A stretch of 64,000 nucleotides of DNA from Planctomycetaceae bacterium (lineage in GTDB: Bacteria > Planctomycetota > Planctomycetia > Planctomycetales > Planctomycetaceae). Where the stretch lies: contig JANQRQ010000321.1 of assembly GCA_028284485.1 (NCBI GenBank), positions 1 to 64,000 on the forward strand. The letters are read 5' to 3'. The notes beneath the pieces are model-generated. The model ran no database searches and had not been told where the DNA came from. It saw only the letters and a list, made by a program, of their open reading frames with translations. Numbering within the stretch: position 1 is the first letter of the stretch; every line of letters begins with the position of its first letter. Shown here piece after piece: positions 17,687 to 27,900 of the stretch. A program made the position numbers and the translations under genes.

Positions 17687-19129
17687 TTATTGAGGCGGCT
17701 TTTCCTCCGAGGGAGCTTTGCCGAACGCCGGATTTGGTTTACGTGGGACCGGGGCACCGGTTTGTTTGACCCAGTCGGTGAGTTGCGTGTGAAGTTGTTT
17801 GGCGATGGCAGGCTCGGCCTCAGCGAGGTCGTGCTGCTCTGAGACATCGTCGCGGACATTGAAGAGTTTGTAGTTGTCGTACTCGTAATAGTAGATGAGT
17901 TTGTAATCGCCTCTCCGAATGGCCGTTGAAGGCACAGCGCGCCAAGTCATGTTGTTGGTCCCATAGACGGGAAGTACTTGGTTGTAACCTTGGCCTGCCA
18001 AGTAAAGTGGGTAGTGCCAAAAAATTGCGCGGTCCTGAAGCGCTGGCTCCCCATTCAAAACGGGTACAAAAGATTTCCCATCAACGGGCTGATTGCTCGG
18101 TAGTGGAGCACCGCTGAGTTCAGCAAATGTGGGCAGAAAATCAACGCTGGTCAGTGGTGCTTGTGCAATACCGCCAGGTTTGACGACCGCGGGCCATGCA
18201 GCACAGGTCGGCACGCGGATTCCTCCCTCAAAGAAGGCCCCTTTGGCTCCTTTGAGTGGTCGGTTCGTAGTCGCGAATGAGGCACCACCATTGTCGGAAG
18301 AGAAAATGAACAATGTATTTTTTTCCAGGTCCAGTTCATGGAGCTTGGCGCGAAGGCGGCCCACCGATGTGTCGACCGCCTCGATCATCGCTGCATACAC
18401 GGGATTCCAGTTGTAAGACTGATCCGGAAACGTCTCCAGTTTCGTCTTGTATTTGGCGACAACGTCTTTGCGAGCTCGCAGAGGAGAATGCACGTCCCAA
18501 TGGGCAACATACAGATAAAAAGGATCGTCTTTGTTTTGCTCGATGAATTCGAGAGCAGCGTCCGTCAGATCCTCGGCGACATCAATATTGCCATAATGCT
18601 TCGATTCTTTGCCGGGCTCGCCGTTCGATGAGGAAACAGTAAATCCCTGAGTATCAGGCCCGAGATGCCATTTGCCGAACCGCGCTGTCGCATATCCGGC
18701 CTCGGCGAGAACTTCCGCAATAGACGTGTGAGCGGGAAGGATCGAGTCGTTTTGTGAGGGAAACGTTTGGTACAGCGGATCGGTCTGCCCCTTTGTCGGA
18801 ACGGCGAATCGCATGGCAGTTGCATCGCCCTTGGCCCTGCCCCCGGGCGTATAGAGCCCGTGACGCGGTGTGTACATTCCGGTGTTGATGCAAGCGCGTG
18901 TCGGTGCACAATTTGGTCCGCCCGAATAGAAGTCCGAGAAAATCACTCCTGCGCTGGCAAGGGCATCAATGTTGGGAGTTTCATAGAACTGCGCGCCATT
19001 AAAACCCACGTCGGAATAACCGAGATCGTCGGCGAGAACAAAAACGATGTTAGGACGTTCCTGTGCAAAGGCCGTAAGAGGCAAGAAGATAACGACAATC
19101 GCAAGAATAGTTCTCATTGTGGGTTTCAT
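17687..19129 (-). CDS. Secreted type I sulfatase (FGly motif CAPTR)
   Basis: 480 residues with a signal peptide ending near LTAFAQE. The sulfatase core is complete. Metal-site Asp residues lie in NIVFVLADDLGYSD, and Cys74 in CAPTRACINTG is the residue to be converted to formylglycine. FGKWHLG, AHWDVHSPL and IFSSDNGG complete the active site. It hydrolyses an unknown sulfate ester outside the cytoplasm; arylsulfatase-A-like proteins of this kind act on sulfated polysaccharides. The gene stands alone and converges with the DUF1579 gene. The maturation enzyme is not in the window. Confidence 0.92.
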   Translation of the reverse strand: MKPTMRTILAIVVIFLPLTAFAQERPNIVFVLADDLGYSDVGFNGAQFYETPNIDALASAGVIFSDFYSGGPNCAPTRACINTGMYTPRHGLYTPGGRAKGDATAMRFAVPTKGQTDPLYQTFPSQNDSILPAHTSIAEVLAEAGYATARFGKWHLGPDTQGFTVSSSNGEPGKESKHYGNIDVAEDLTDAALEFIEQNKDDPFYLYVAHWDVHSPLRARKDVVAKYKTKLETFPDQSYNWNPVYAAMIEAVDTSVGRLRAKLHELDLEKNTLFIFSSDNGGASFATTNRPLKGAKGAFFEGGIRVPTCAAWPAVVKPGGIAQAPLTSVDFLPTFAELSGAPLPSNQPVDGKSFVPVLNGEPALQDRAIFWHYPLYLAGQGYNQVLPVYGTNNMTWRAVPSTAIRRGDYKLIYYYEYDNYKLFNVRDDVSEQHDLAEAEPAIAKQLHTQLTDWVKQTGAPVPRKPNPAFGKAPSEEKPPQ

Positions 19130-19368
19130 TCGGTGATTTCTTGAGTGGATTGTTGGTTCGGTAAGCGCATGAACTCAGCACATGCATGATTCCCATTATA
19201 GCCAAATAAGGGCCTGACGGCATCGCAGGTCGCTCGTTCAGAGGGCCGAAGTGATTCTCAACAGAATCTTTGTACCAAGTTTCTTGGCGCTAAATTGACT
19301 ACAATAGTCGTCTTCATCCGATCGCTAATCCTCGGCCATTCTTATCGCCGGTCGCTTGGGGGTCAAAC

Positions 19369-20307
19369 ATGAGTATGAATCGACGGCAATTGCTTCAAAC
19401 AGCAGCCTGCGGAACTGCCGGATTGTTCCTGTGGCACCGGTACAACTCTGTTTTCGCGGACGACGCAGTGGGCTCCCACAGAAATGCTGGTCGTCTCAAA
19501 TTTGCACCGCATTTTGGGATGTTTGCGAATCTTGCCGGACCCGATCCGATCGATCAACTCAAGTTTGCAGCCGACGAGGGTTTCATGGCCTGGGAAGACA
19601 ACGGCATGAAGGACCGCCCGGTTGACCTGCAGAAACAAATCGCTTCCACGATGCAAAACCTCGGTATGCAAATGGGGGTCATTTCGGCGCTACGAGGCGT
19701 CTGGAACGGCGTGAATTTCGCTGGTGACGATGCGGCAGCCCGTGATCAAATCCTGAAGTCGATCCGCGAAGCCGTTGAAGTCGCCAAGCGGGTTCATACA
19801 AAGTTCATGACTGTAGTTCCGGGATTGGCCCATCCCAAACTGCCCGCTGAATACCAAACGGCCAATTGCATCGACTTATTGAAGCGGTGCTGCGATATCA
19901 TTGAGCCGCATGGAATGATGATGGTCATCGAGCCACTCAATCGGAAAACAAATCATCCAGGCGTCTTTCTGTACGGCTCGCCGCAGGCTTATATGATTTG
20001 CGAGGCAATCAATCGACCGTCCTGTAAGATTCTGTTTGACATCTATCACCAACAAATCACCGAAGGAAACCTGATACCGAATATCGATCGCTGCTGGGAT
20101 CAAATTGGGTATTTTCAATCAGGTGATAACCCGGGTCGAAAGGAACCGGGGACCGGTGAAATCAATTACGTGAACGTCTTTCGCCACATTTACGACAAGG
20201 GCTACCGGGACATTGTTGGGATGGAGCACGGAAACTCAAAGCCGGGTGCAAAGGGGGAGCAGGCAGTCATTGATGCTTATCGGCGAGTCGATCCAGCGGA
20301 AATTTAG
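19369..20307 (+). CDS. Exported hydroxypyruvate isomerase-like protein
   Basis: 312 residues preceded by a strong GGGGGTC ribosome site. The leader NRRQLLQTAACGTAGLFLW is Tat-like. The TIM barrel carries marks of the hydroxypyruvate isomerase (Hyi) group: MMMVIEPLNRKTNHPG with the first catalytic Glu, ILFDIYHQQITEGNL, GRKEPGTGEINYVNV, and GMEHGNSKPGAKGE with the second Glu. Cytoplasmic Hyi interconverts hydroxypyruvate and tartronate semialdehyde; an exported homologue probably acts on another sugar or keto acid. It is divergent from the sulfatase gene with about 240 bp between. Confidence 0.85.
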   Translation: MSMNRRQLLQTAACGTAGLFLWHRYNSVFADDAVGSHRNAGRLKFAPHFGMFANLAGPDPIDQLKFAADEGFMAWEDNGMKDRPVDLQKQIASTMQNLGMQMGVISALRGVWNGVNFAGDDAAARDQILKSIREAVEVAKRVHTKFMTVVPGLAHPKLPAEYQTANCIDLLKRCCDIIEPHGMMMVIEPLNRKTNHPGVFLYGSPQAYMICEAINRPSCKILFDIYHQQITEGNLIPNIDRCWDQIGYFQSGDNPGRKEPGTGEINYVNVFRHIYDKGYRDIVGMEHGNSKPGAKGEQAVIDAYRRVDPAEI

Positions 20308-20460
20308 TCGACACAATCGCGAACCTCGCCCGTGACTGGGCAAAGATTGCGAGACAATTTACTATTGTGGCTGCTGCAAACGGGCAACATTGGTTTGAAC
20401 GCCAGCGCGGAATGACATTCGCTTCGTCTCATCTTACTTCAGCAACAGGAAGGCTGACTT

Positions 20461-21882
20461 ATGAAAACGGTTGCGATAATCGGCGGCGGATTCAGTGGAA
20501 CAATGACAGCCGTCAACCTGGCACGTTTGAGCGATCGCCCTCTTCACGTCGTCATCATCAATACCAAACGGCCATTAGGTCGCGGAACGGCGTACGGAAC
20601 AAACCGTGTCGAACATCTGCTGAACGTCGCAGCTCGAAACATGTCCGCGCTACCCGATGTTCCCTCGCATTTTATGGATTGGCTCAGGTCGAGGCACGAA
20701 TACAGCAGTACGCCAGAAGTCGAATTACGAGAAATGTTTGCACCTCGTCGCGTTTACGGCGATTACTTGCGTGGCTTGTTGGCTTCGTATTTAAACCCCA
20801 TCGACGCGCGCTGCCAGGTGAAGTTGGAGGCCTTCGATGCCGAGGCGGTCGACGTTGTGGTCAACGGCGACGAAGCCGAGATTTTATTGGCCAACGGCGA
20901 GTCTGTTGAAGCAAACCAGATCGTGTTGGCTACCGGAAACCAGCCACCAGGTACATTCAAGTCGTCGGCACCGTTGCGGTACGACCCTCGCTATCGTTCC
21001 GATCCTTGGGACGATTGGCTCAGCCGCTTGCCACCCCCCGGCGGTAAAGTCTTGCTGTTGGGAACGGGGCTGACAATGGTCGACATCGTGTTGACCTTAG
21101 CCGATATCGGCTGGGACGGTGAAATCATCGCTGTCTCTCGCAACGGCATGTTACCCCAGTCGCATTTCCGCGGGATCGCGTATGAAGACTACGTTCCGGA
21201 TGATGCCGAATCGTTGGGACTGGGCGGACTTCGTCGATTGGTGCAAACGCATTGTGATCGGCTGCAGCAAATGAGCCAAAACACAGCAATCGCGGTCGAC
21301 AAACTTCGCCCTCACACTCAACGACTGTGGCAAAGTTTCTCGACGGACGAAAAACGCGAATTCTTGCAGAAAGACGCCGCGCTGTGGAATGTGACAAGGC
21401 ATCGCATTGCTGCTGCGATTCACAACAAGATCACCGATGCGCTCGATACCGGAAAACTTCGCGTTATTCGCGGGACGATCGAAGGATTGATTCCGGGTGA
21501 GCAAAGGATCGAGGTCGTGCTGCGTGATTCGGATGGTGGCGAAATCGTCGAGTCGGGCGATCTGATCATTAATTGCACCGGCCCGCAAGCACACTTCTCC
21601 CAAACCGGCTTGCCGTTGTTCGACAATTTGTTGAGCAAGGGGCTCGTGTCGACTGACGATCTTGATATGGGAATCGAGGTCGACGACGATTTTGCCACTC
21701 TTAATGAAGATGGAGAGGCATCGACCCTTCTATACGCGATTGGGCCGTTGCTCAAAGGCAGCCTATGGGAAACAACGGCCGTGCCCGAGCTTCGTGGGCA
21801 GGCGATGCGTGTGGCGGAAACCTTGCTGCAGCGTGAACCGACGCCGGTTGACCAAGGGGATCTGATCGAGTACTACATCTAA
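20461..21882 (+). CDS. FAD/NAD(P)-binding protein (COG4529 family)
   Basis: 473 residues with an AGGAAGG ribosome site. No signal peptide; it begins with the dinucleotide-binding MKTVAIIGGGFSGTMTAVNL. Further marks are GRGTAYGTNRVEHLLNVAA, a second Rossmann motif GGKVLLLGTGLTMVDIVL, and LIINCTGPQAHFS near the end. COG4529 proteins are flavoproteins related to hydroxyacylglutathione and monooxygenase folds, with no firm reaction assigned. It is one of the few clearly cytoplasmic enzymes in the window. It converges with the giant kinase gene. Confidence 0.85.
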   Translation: MKTVAIIGGGFSGTMTAVNLARLSDRPLHVVIINTKRPLGRGTAYGTNRVEHLLNVAARNMSALPDVPSHFMDWLRSRHEYSSTPEVELREMFAPRRVYGDYLRGLLASYLNPIDARCQVKLEAFDAEAVDVVVNGDEAEILLANGESVEANQIVLATGNQPPGTFKSSAPLRYDPRYRSDPWDDWLSRLPPPGGKVLLLGTGLTMVDIVLTLADIGWDGEIIAVSRNGMLPQSHFRGIAYEDYVPDDAESLGLGGLRRLVQTHCDRLQQMSQNTAIAVDKLRPHTQRLWQSFSTDEKREFLQKDAALWNVTRHRIAAAIHNKITDALDTGKLRVIRGTIEGLIPGEQRIEVVLRDSDGGEIVESGDLIINCTGPQAHFSQTGLPLFDNLLSKGLVSTDDLDMGIEVDDDFATLNEDGEASTLLYAIGPLLKGSLWETTAVPELRGQAMRVAETLLQREPTPVDQGDLIEYYI

Positions 21883-21985
21883 ACGGGTTTAGCATCTGGC
21901 AATCGATGAGTGCTGCCACCAGCGAGTACAACAAGCCATGGGGCACGCGCTGTGTCGCGACGCCGTATTGCAAGCGTGGGTTGCG

Positions 21986-24900
21986 CTACTCGGTCAAGTT
22001 GGAATCAGGCATCGCTGATTTCGAGATTTTCCGGACCAGTTGAGCCAGGTAGATGGCACTGCTCCCGCCCCTCTTAGAAGTCAGCAGTATAGATTTCCCA
22101 TCGGCGAGCAACCTGGCTTTGTGTTCGATCCTTGGGCTATTCAGCGATTCCAGTAACCGTGGTTTGGACCAAGCTGAATTCCAATCCCCCCTCGTCGTCA
22201 TCCAAAAATCGGATGTTCTTCCGTCGCGACTAGTGCGCACGAAAATCAGCATGCGACCATCATTGCTCAATGTCCCGGCATATTCTTGTACGGTTGAATT
22301 GATCGAATTGGGGAGCGCTTGAGCCGCGGACCAAGGATGACCAATCGAGGAGCGGCGGCAGATGAACAAGTCGGCAACGTTTTTGCGGCCTTCGACACCG
22401 GCCTTTCGACCTTGAAAAAGGAGAGCCAGTCCATTCGGTGTTACTTCGGGCGCTTCATGCCTTTGCGTGCCCGGTACATCTAATGGCAACGGCTTCGACC
22501 AAGGGGATGTTGTTGATTCTCGCGCTGAAATCATGCATTTCGAAACCTTGCCAGGCATCGCTCGAGTGAACATGAGTGTTTGACCATCGGCGGATATGAT
22601 GGGATGGGTATCGGTTTGACGCGAATTAATTGGACCCTCGATTCTGCTGGGCCGCGCCCACTCGTCATTCAACGAAGCCCGAGTCGTCATCCACAGGTCT
22701 TCATCGTTCCAGTTTCTTCCCGCTGAGAAAAAGAGCGTCAAGCCGTCGGCGGTCATATCGGCGGCAGAAATCTGATCTGGGGAGCCAGGCGGCAATGCAA
22801 TCTGCTGCGCGATTCGCCATTCCCATTCGCCTGTTTCCAGCAAGTCGGCCGCAGAGACCGGCCGGCATCTCGCTGAATGAACTGTCACATCCGCACCGGT
22901 TCGTAAAACAAAACGGTTGGAATCCAATGTCCGAAGCCATTTGTGGTTGGAGACACGATCAAGGGGCCCCTCATAGTCGGCGATCACAGCACCATCTAAA
23001 ATGCCGTGAATCGTTACCGAATCACCCGAGTGCGAGACCGAAACATGAAGCCGTTGTTTCTCGCCTTGTTTTATTGCCGAGGGTGATCCCGTGGTGTGCA
23101 AACGGTCGTCAACCAATTCGAGGCCGGTGAATGACGTGCTGCTGGGGTAGTGAGCCCGGAGCACAAGATGTACGGTGCGATGCCTTAATGGCAAGTTCAA
23201 ACAGCATAAGCCGCCGGAGCGTACCGTCAGGTCAACGTCGACTTCATAATCACCATAAACAGGCGTGGGAAATTGGACTCGCGTTGCCCCGCCTACCTGA
23301 GTTTTGTCCCTGGTTGCGGAAAATCCGCCATCCCACACTTCCCAATCCCAGAATGAATCGCCAACCGCAATTTCGTCTCGTGGGAACTCGACTCCAGCCA
23401 GCAAATTGACCTCTCCAGGGGATGCTAGTTGCCGGTCGCTGGAATCCAAATCGGCCGACGTGCCCTGTTTCAGTTCTTGAGTTTGAGAATCGGCAGCAAA
23501 GTCCATTACCGCAACTTCCGTTTCCGGCTCTGGCAACTTGGGGGAAAGAATTGTCGCGACCGGGCGAAGGCCCATCCAGTCGCTATGACCAAGTGGCAAG
23601 CATTCCCTGTAGGCCGAGCGCATAAACGCATATTTGTGGTGCCATGCGAGGCCGCGCGAAACGTGTCGTTCTCCACTCACGGGTCCGCTTGGGTCAATAA
23701 TCGGCGACACTTTGTAGTACTCCGGGTCGTACCAATCCCGACACCACTCGCGAGCGTTGCCATGCATATCATGCAGCCCGAACGCATTCGGTTTCAGTTG
23801 GCCCACTGGAAATGACGACTTTTCGTTGGTCCACGCGTATTCGGACAACGCCGTGAAATTTTCACCGAAATTCCACATCGTCGTCGTCCCGGCACGACAA
23901 GCGTACTCCCATTGCGCCTCTGTCGGCAGAGCGAATGTCAACCCGTCCGTCCCGGGAAGCGCGTTGAGCAACTCCAAACACTTTTGACTGTCATGCCACT
24001 TTAAGTTTTCTACAGGATGGGTCGGCTGATCAACAATTTCAGACGGATTCTCTCCGGTCATCGATTCCCATTCAGCTTGAGTGACTTCGTATTTGCTGAT
24101 GTAAAAAGGTCGCGTGATTTGAACTCGATGTTGTGGACCTTCTGCCGGCAGGAATTGTTGCATCCAACCGTTCGACTCTTTGGTGAGCACCCATTCCTGC
24201 TGATCCGTCGTTGACCCCATCAAGAACTCACCGGGAGGGATCAGGACCATCGTCAGTGATTGACCCTTGTTAAGATCGACTTTCTTTTCGACTGGTAGAT
24301 TTAGAAACTCGGCCCAGTCCTGCTGATGAGTTTTGGCTTGTGTGGAATCGAAGGGAGCGATCGCAGGTTTTGGCACATCAGCGGGCCAATCATGCACTGT
24401 TTGCTCGACAATTGTCGCTTTGGGTCGTGGTTGCTTGCGTACCAACCGGGCGAGAAAGATGTCATCCAACCCATTGCCATCCGGGCGAAGAGAACGAAAC
24501 AACATCGTCTTCCCGTCTGCGAGCAAGCGTGGACATTGGTTTGTCGCACCGGAATTTAGCGTTGCGATGGGCACTGGTTCCGTCCAAGGGGAATCCCAGT
24601 CATCGCGCGTCGTCATCCAGAGTTGCCGTGGTTTGAGTGGGATTTCCTTATCGTAGCGCGAGAAAATTAGTAATCGACCGTCGCCACTGAGTGCCGCTGT
24701 TTCTTCGCTACAACGCTCCGAATTGACCGGTGGCTCCAAATGCGTCGGTTGCGGCCAAGGAACGTCTGTTGAAGCACGTCGGCTCATCCACAAATCGGGG
24801 TTGCCACGATGCCAACGGACCAGCACGGAGGACAGACCAAGTGGATCCGGATCAGGAGGAAAATTGGAATTCAACTCAAACGGCGTTGGCGCGCTCCAGG

Positions 24901-27900
24901 GCGAAGCCACCGATTCGCGCGTCGAAATCCAATTCGACCTGCCATTTCCGTCAACGTTGCCTTGGCGAAAGATCAATGTGAGACCATCGTCAGAAAGGGC
25001 AGGATCGAGTTCGTGGCGCTCTGTATTAATCAGTCCTCCTAAGTTGACACGATCGGACCATGGACTGGTTATGGACTCTCTGCTGCACATCCATAGGTCA
25101 TGCCCACCGTAGCTTCCTTTGCCGTTGATGGTTGAGAACACGATCGTCAATCCGTCGGCGGTCATGTCCGCACTCCCTTCGGAGGCCCCCGTGTTGATCG
25201 GTTCATCGAAATGTTCAACCACCTGCCATTCGTAATTGCCGCTGGCGATTAAATCGGCGGCGGATGCGTCTGTTTCGGGCGTTGGCTTCCGAACCAGCCG
25301 GGCGAGGCAGATGTCGTTGTCGCCAGTGAAGAGGATTGACTGCCCATCAGCAAGCAATCGAGGATGGTTGACGAGCGAAACACCAGGCAAACTAATCGGG
25401 ATTGGTTCCGACCACGCCGAGTCCCAATCGGCACGCGTGGCCATCCACAGTCGCCTTTTTCCCCCGGCATCTGCGTTGTCGCGCGTGAAGACGATCAGGC
25501 GGCCATCCTCGCTCATCGCTCCCGTATGCACCGCGGCGTCGCTCTTGATTGGAGGGCGCATGAATCTCGCTTCCGGCCAGGGCGCCTCGGCAGAAGATCG
25601 CCGAACGATTGCCAAGTTTGCGCTACGTGAGAAGAGGAGTGATTTCTGATCAGTCGGCAGGTCAGGGGCGTAGTATCCGTCAAATTCAAACCGCTTTGGA
25701 GCGGCCCACGGGTCGTTTGTGGAGTCTCTTCGAGAAACGAATGTCTCAAAACCACCGTCGCCAAGGCGCGTAAACAGCAAGGTCAGCCCGTCAGCAGACA
25801 AGGCAGGGTGAACTTCGTTCAGCCCTGAATTAATTGCGCTGCCAAGAGGCACCGGTCTGGACCATTCGGTGTTTGCCGAACTGCGCGCTGACATCCACAG
25901 ATCGGCGTCACGTTGTTTTGCCCCGACTCCTTTGAATCGTGATGTAAATACAATCGTTCGGCGATCCGCTGTCATATCGGCACCGGAGGGCGCGTACCGC
26001 GCACGAATCGGATCACCATAGCGTTCGACCACTTTCCATTCGTAATCACCGCTGGCAACCAGGTCGGTGGCTGCCGGTATCGAATTCGACGGCTCCTGTC
26101 GCACCAGGCGTGCCAAGTACATGTCGGATAATCCGACAGCATTGCTGCGCGTCGATTGGAAAAGCATCGACTTACCATCAGGTAGTAGCCGGGGATACCC
26201 TTCATGATCTTGTGTGTTGAGCGTCGAAATTGGGATGGCTTCCGACCACGGGCTGCTCCAATCGGAACGCATTGACATCCACAACTCGCCACCGTTGGGG
26301 CCGTTTTCGAGCTTGCGTTCGAAGACCAAAAGCCGTCCGTCATCACTCATTGTTCCGGCGTGCTCGTGCTGGGTCGTGTTGACTTCCGGACCAAGCCGCA
26401 CCACTTCGCCCCAAGGTTCTTCAAGAGATCGTCTACGACTGAGAAATAAATCGCGGCTTTCGTTGACTTGCCTCGTCACGACAAACGACAAACCATCAGA
26501 AGTCATATCCAACGATTCTTGGTAGCCCGGGTTGACCTCAAACAATTCAGCGGGCGACCAGGACGAACTACGTGTTTGCCTTTGCGAGATATGGATTTTT
26601 CCAGCTCGGGTAAAATACAGAGTCAGACCATCGCCGAGGATACTGACTCGAGATTCTCCCTCAACTGAGTTGATGTTCTCCCCGAGAAGTTCCGGTTGGG
26701 GCCAGGGTTCGTCGGTGGAGTTGCGTGTTGCCATCCAAATGTCATCAACGCCCCGACCTTCTGCACGATCTGACGCAAAAACGATCGTGCAACCATCCGC
26801 CGACATATCGGCAGTCCTGTCCCAAAGAGGAGAATTGACCGGCTCCGGGAGATGTTCGACGACCTGCCACTCCCACTCGCCCGTGGCTAATAACTCGGCA
26901 GCGGAACGGGGTGGATCATTAGCGTCGGGGGTGACATTCGCGCCGCCGGGCTTCATTTCCTGGATCTCAATCGCTGGCGGCACGGACTGTGACGAGGCGT
27001 TATCCACGACCTCCGCCTGCTGGACTTTCTCCTCGCGTGCAGAACCGTTCCAATAACGATATCCCCCGTACGCCCCCACAATGATCAAACACGCAATGGC
27101 CATCGGTGCCCAAATCGACGGCGACTGTGGTGACGAACGCTTGGAGGTGCGGTGATCTTGCTTCTGAGTCTTCGCTGGAGAACTTTTTTTCGCCGGCAGC
27201 GATGCAGCCTTCCTTCGATGCTTCGGCTGCGGCAGATTAATATCGCAGTCTTCGATCGCCGCAAGTAGCTCCCCCATCGTTTGGAAGCGATCATCCGTCG
27301 ACTTGGCCAGCATTTTGCGGCAGATGGCATCGATATCATCGGGCACATCCGGTCGCTTGTCACGAAGTGAGGGAATTTCGCTGGCTTGATGCTTTTCAAA
27401 AATCTCGAATATCGTTTCGCCGCGGTACGGAGCTTCACCAGCAAGCAGGTAATAGAGCGTACATCCCAAACTGTAAATGTCGGCCCGTGTATCCGCCTGG
27501 TGTGAGTCGAGGGATTGCTCCGGAGCCATAAATGACACCGTGCCCAGCATCGTCCCCTCGACGGTCAGCTTGCTTCCGGAGAGCTTTGGGCTCAGGCTGA
27601 GATCACTAGACATGGTGCTCTGTTGCGCCTCTCGCAGCGACTCGTCGAAATTCGCCAAACCCAAATCCAGGACTTTGACCAGGCCACCTTTGGTCAACAT
27701 CAAATTGCCCGGTTTGATGTCACGGTGGACGACCCCATGTTTGTGGGCATATCGAAGGCCTTTGGCAGCCTGAAAAATACAATCGATGGCCCGTTCGATT
27801 TTCATTGGCCCCCGGCGATGCACGCGCTTGGCGAGGTTTTCCCCCCGCACAAATTCCATCACCAAAAAGTGCACACCGTTTGACTCGTCTGCATCGTAAG

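Noticed and set aside
22035-26905. Repeated units in the giant kinase as a CRISPR or tandem DNA array
   Set aside because: Units are about 820 bp, coding, and diverged at third positions; they are protein propeller repeats.
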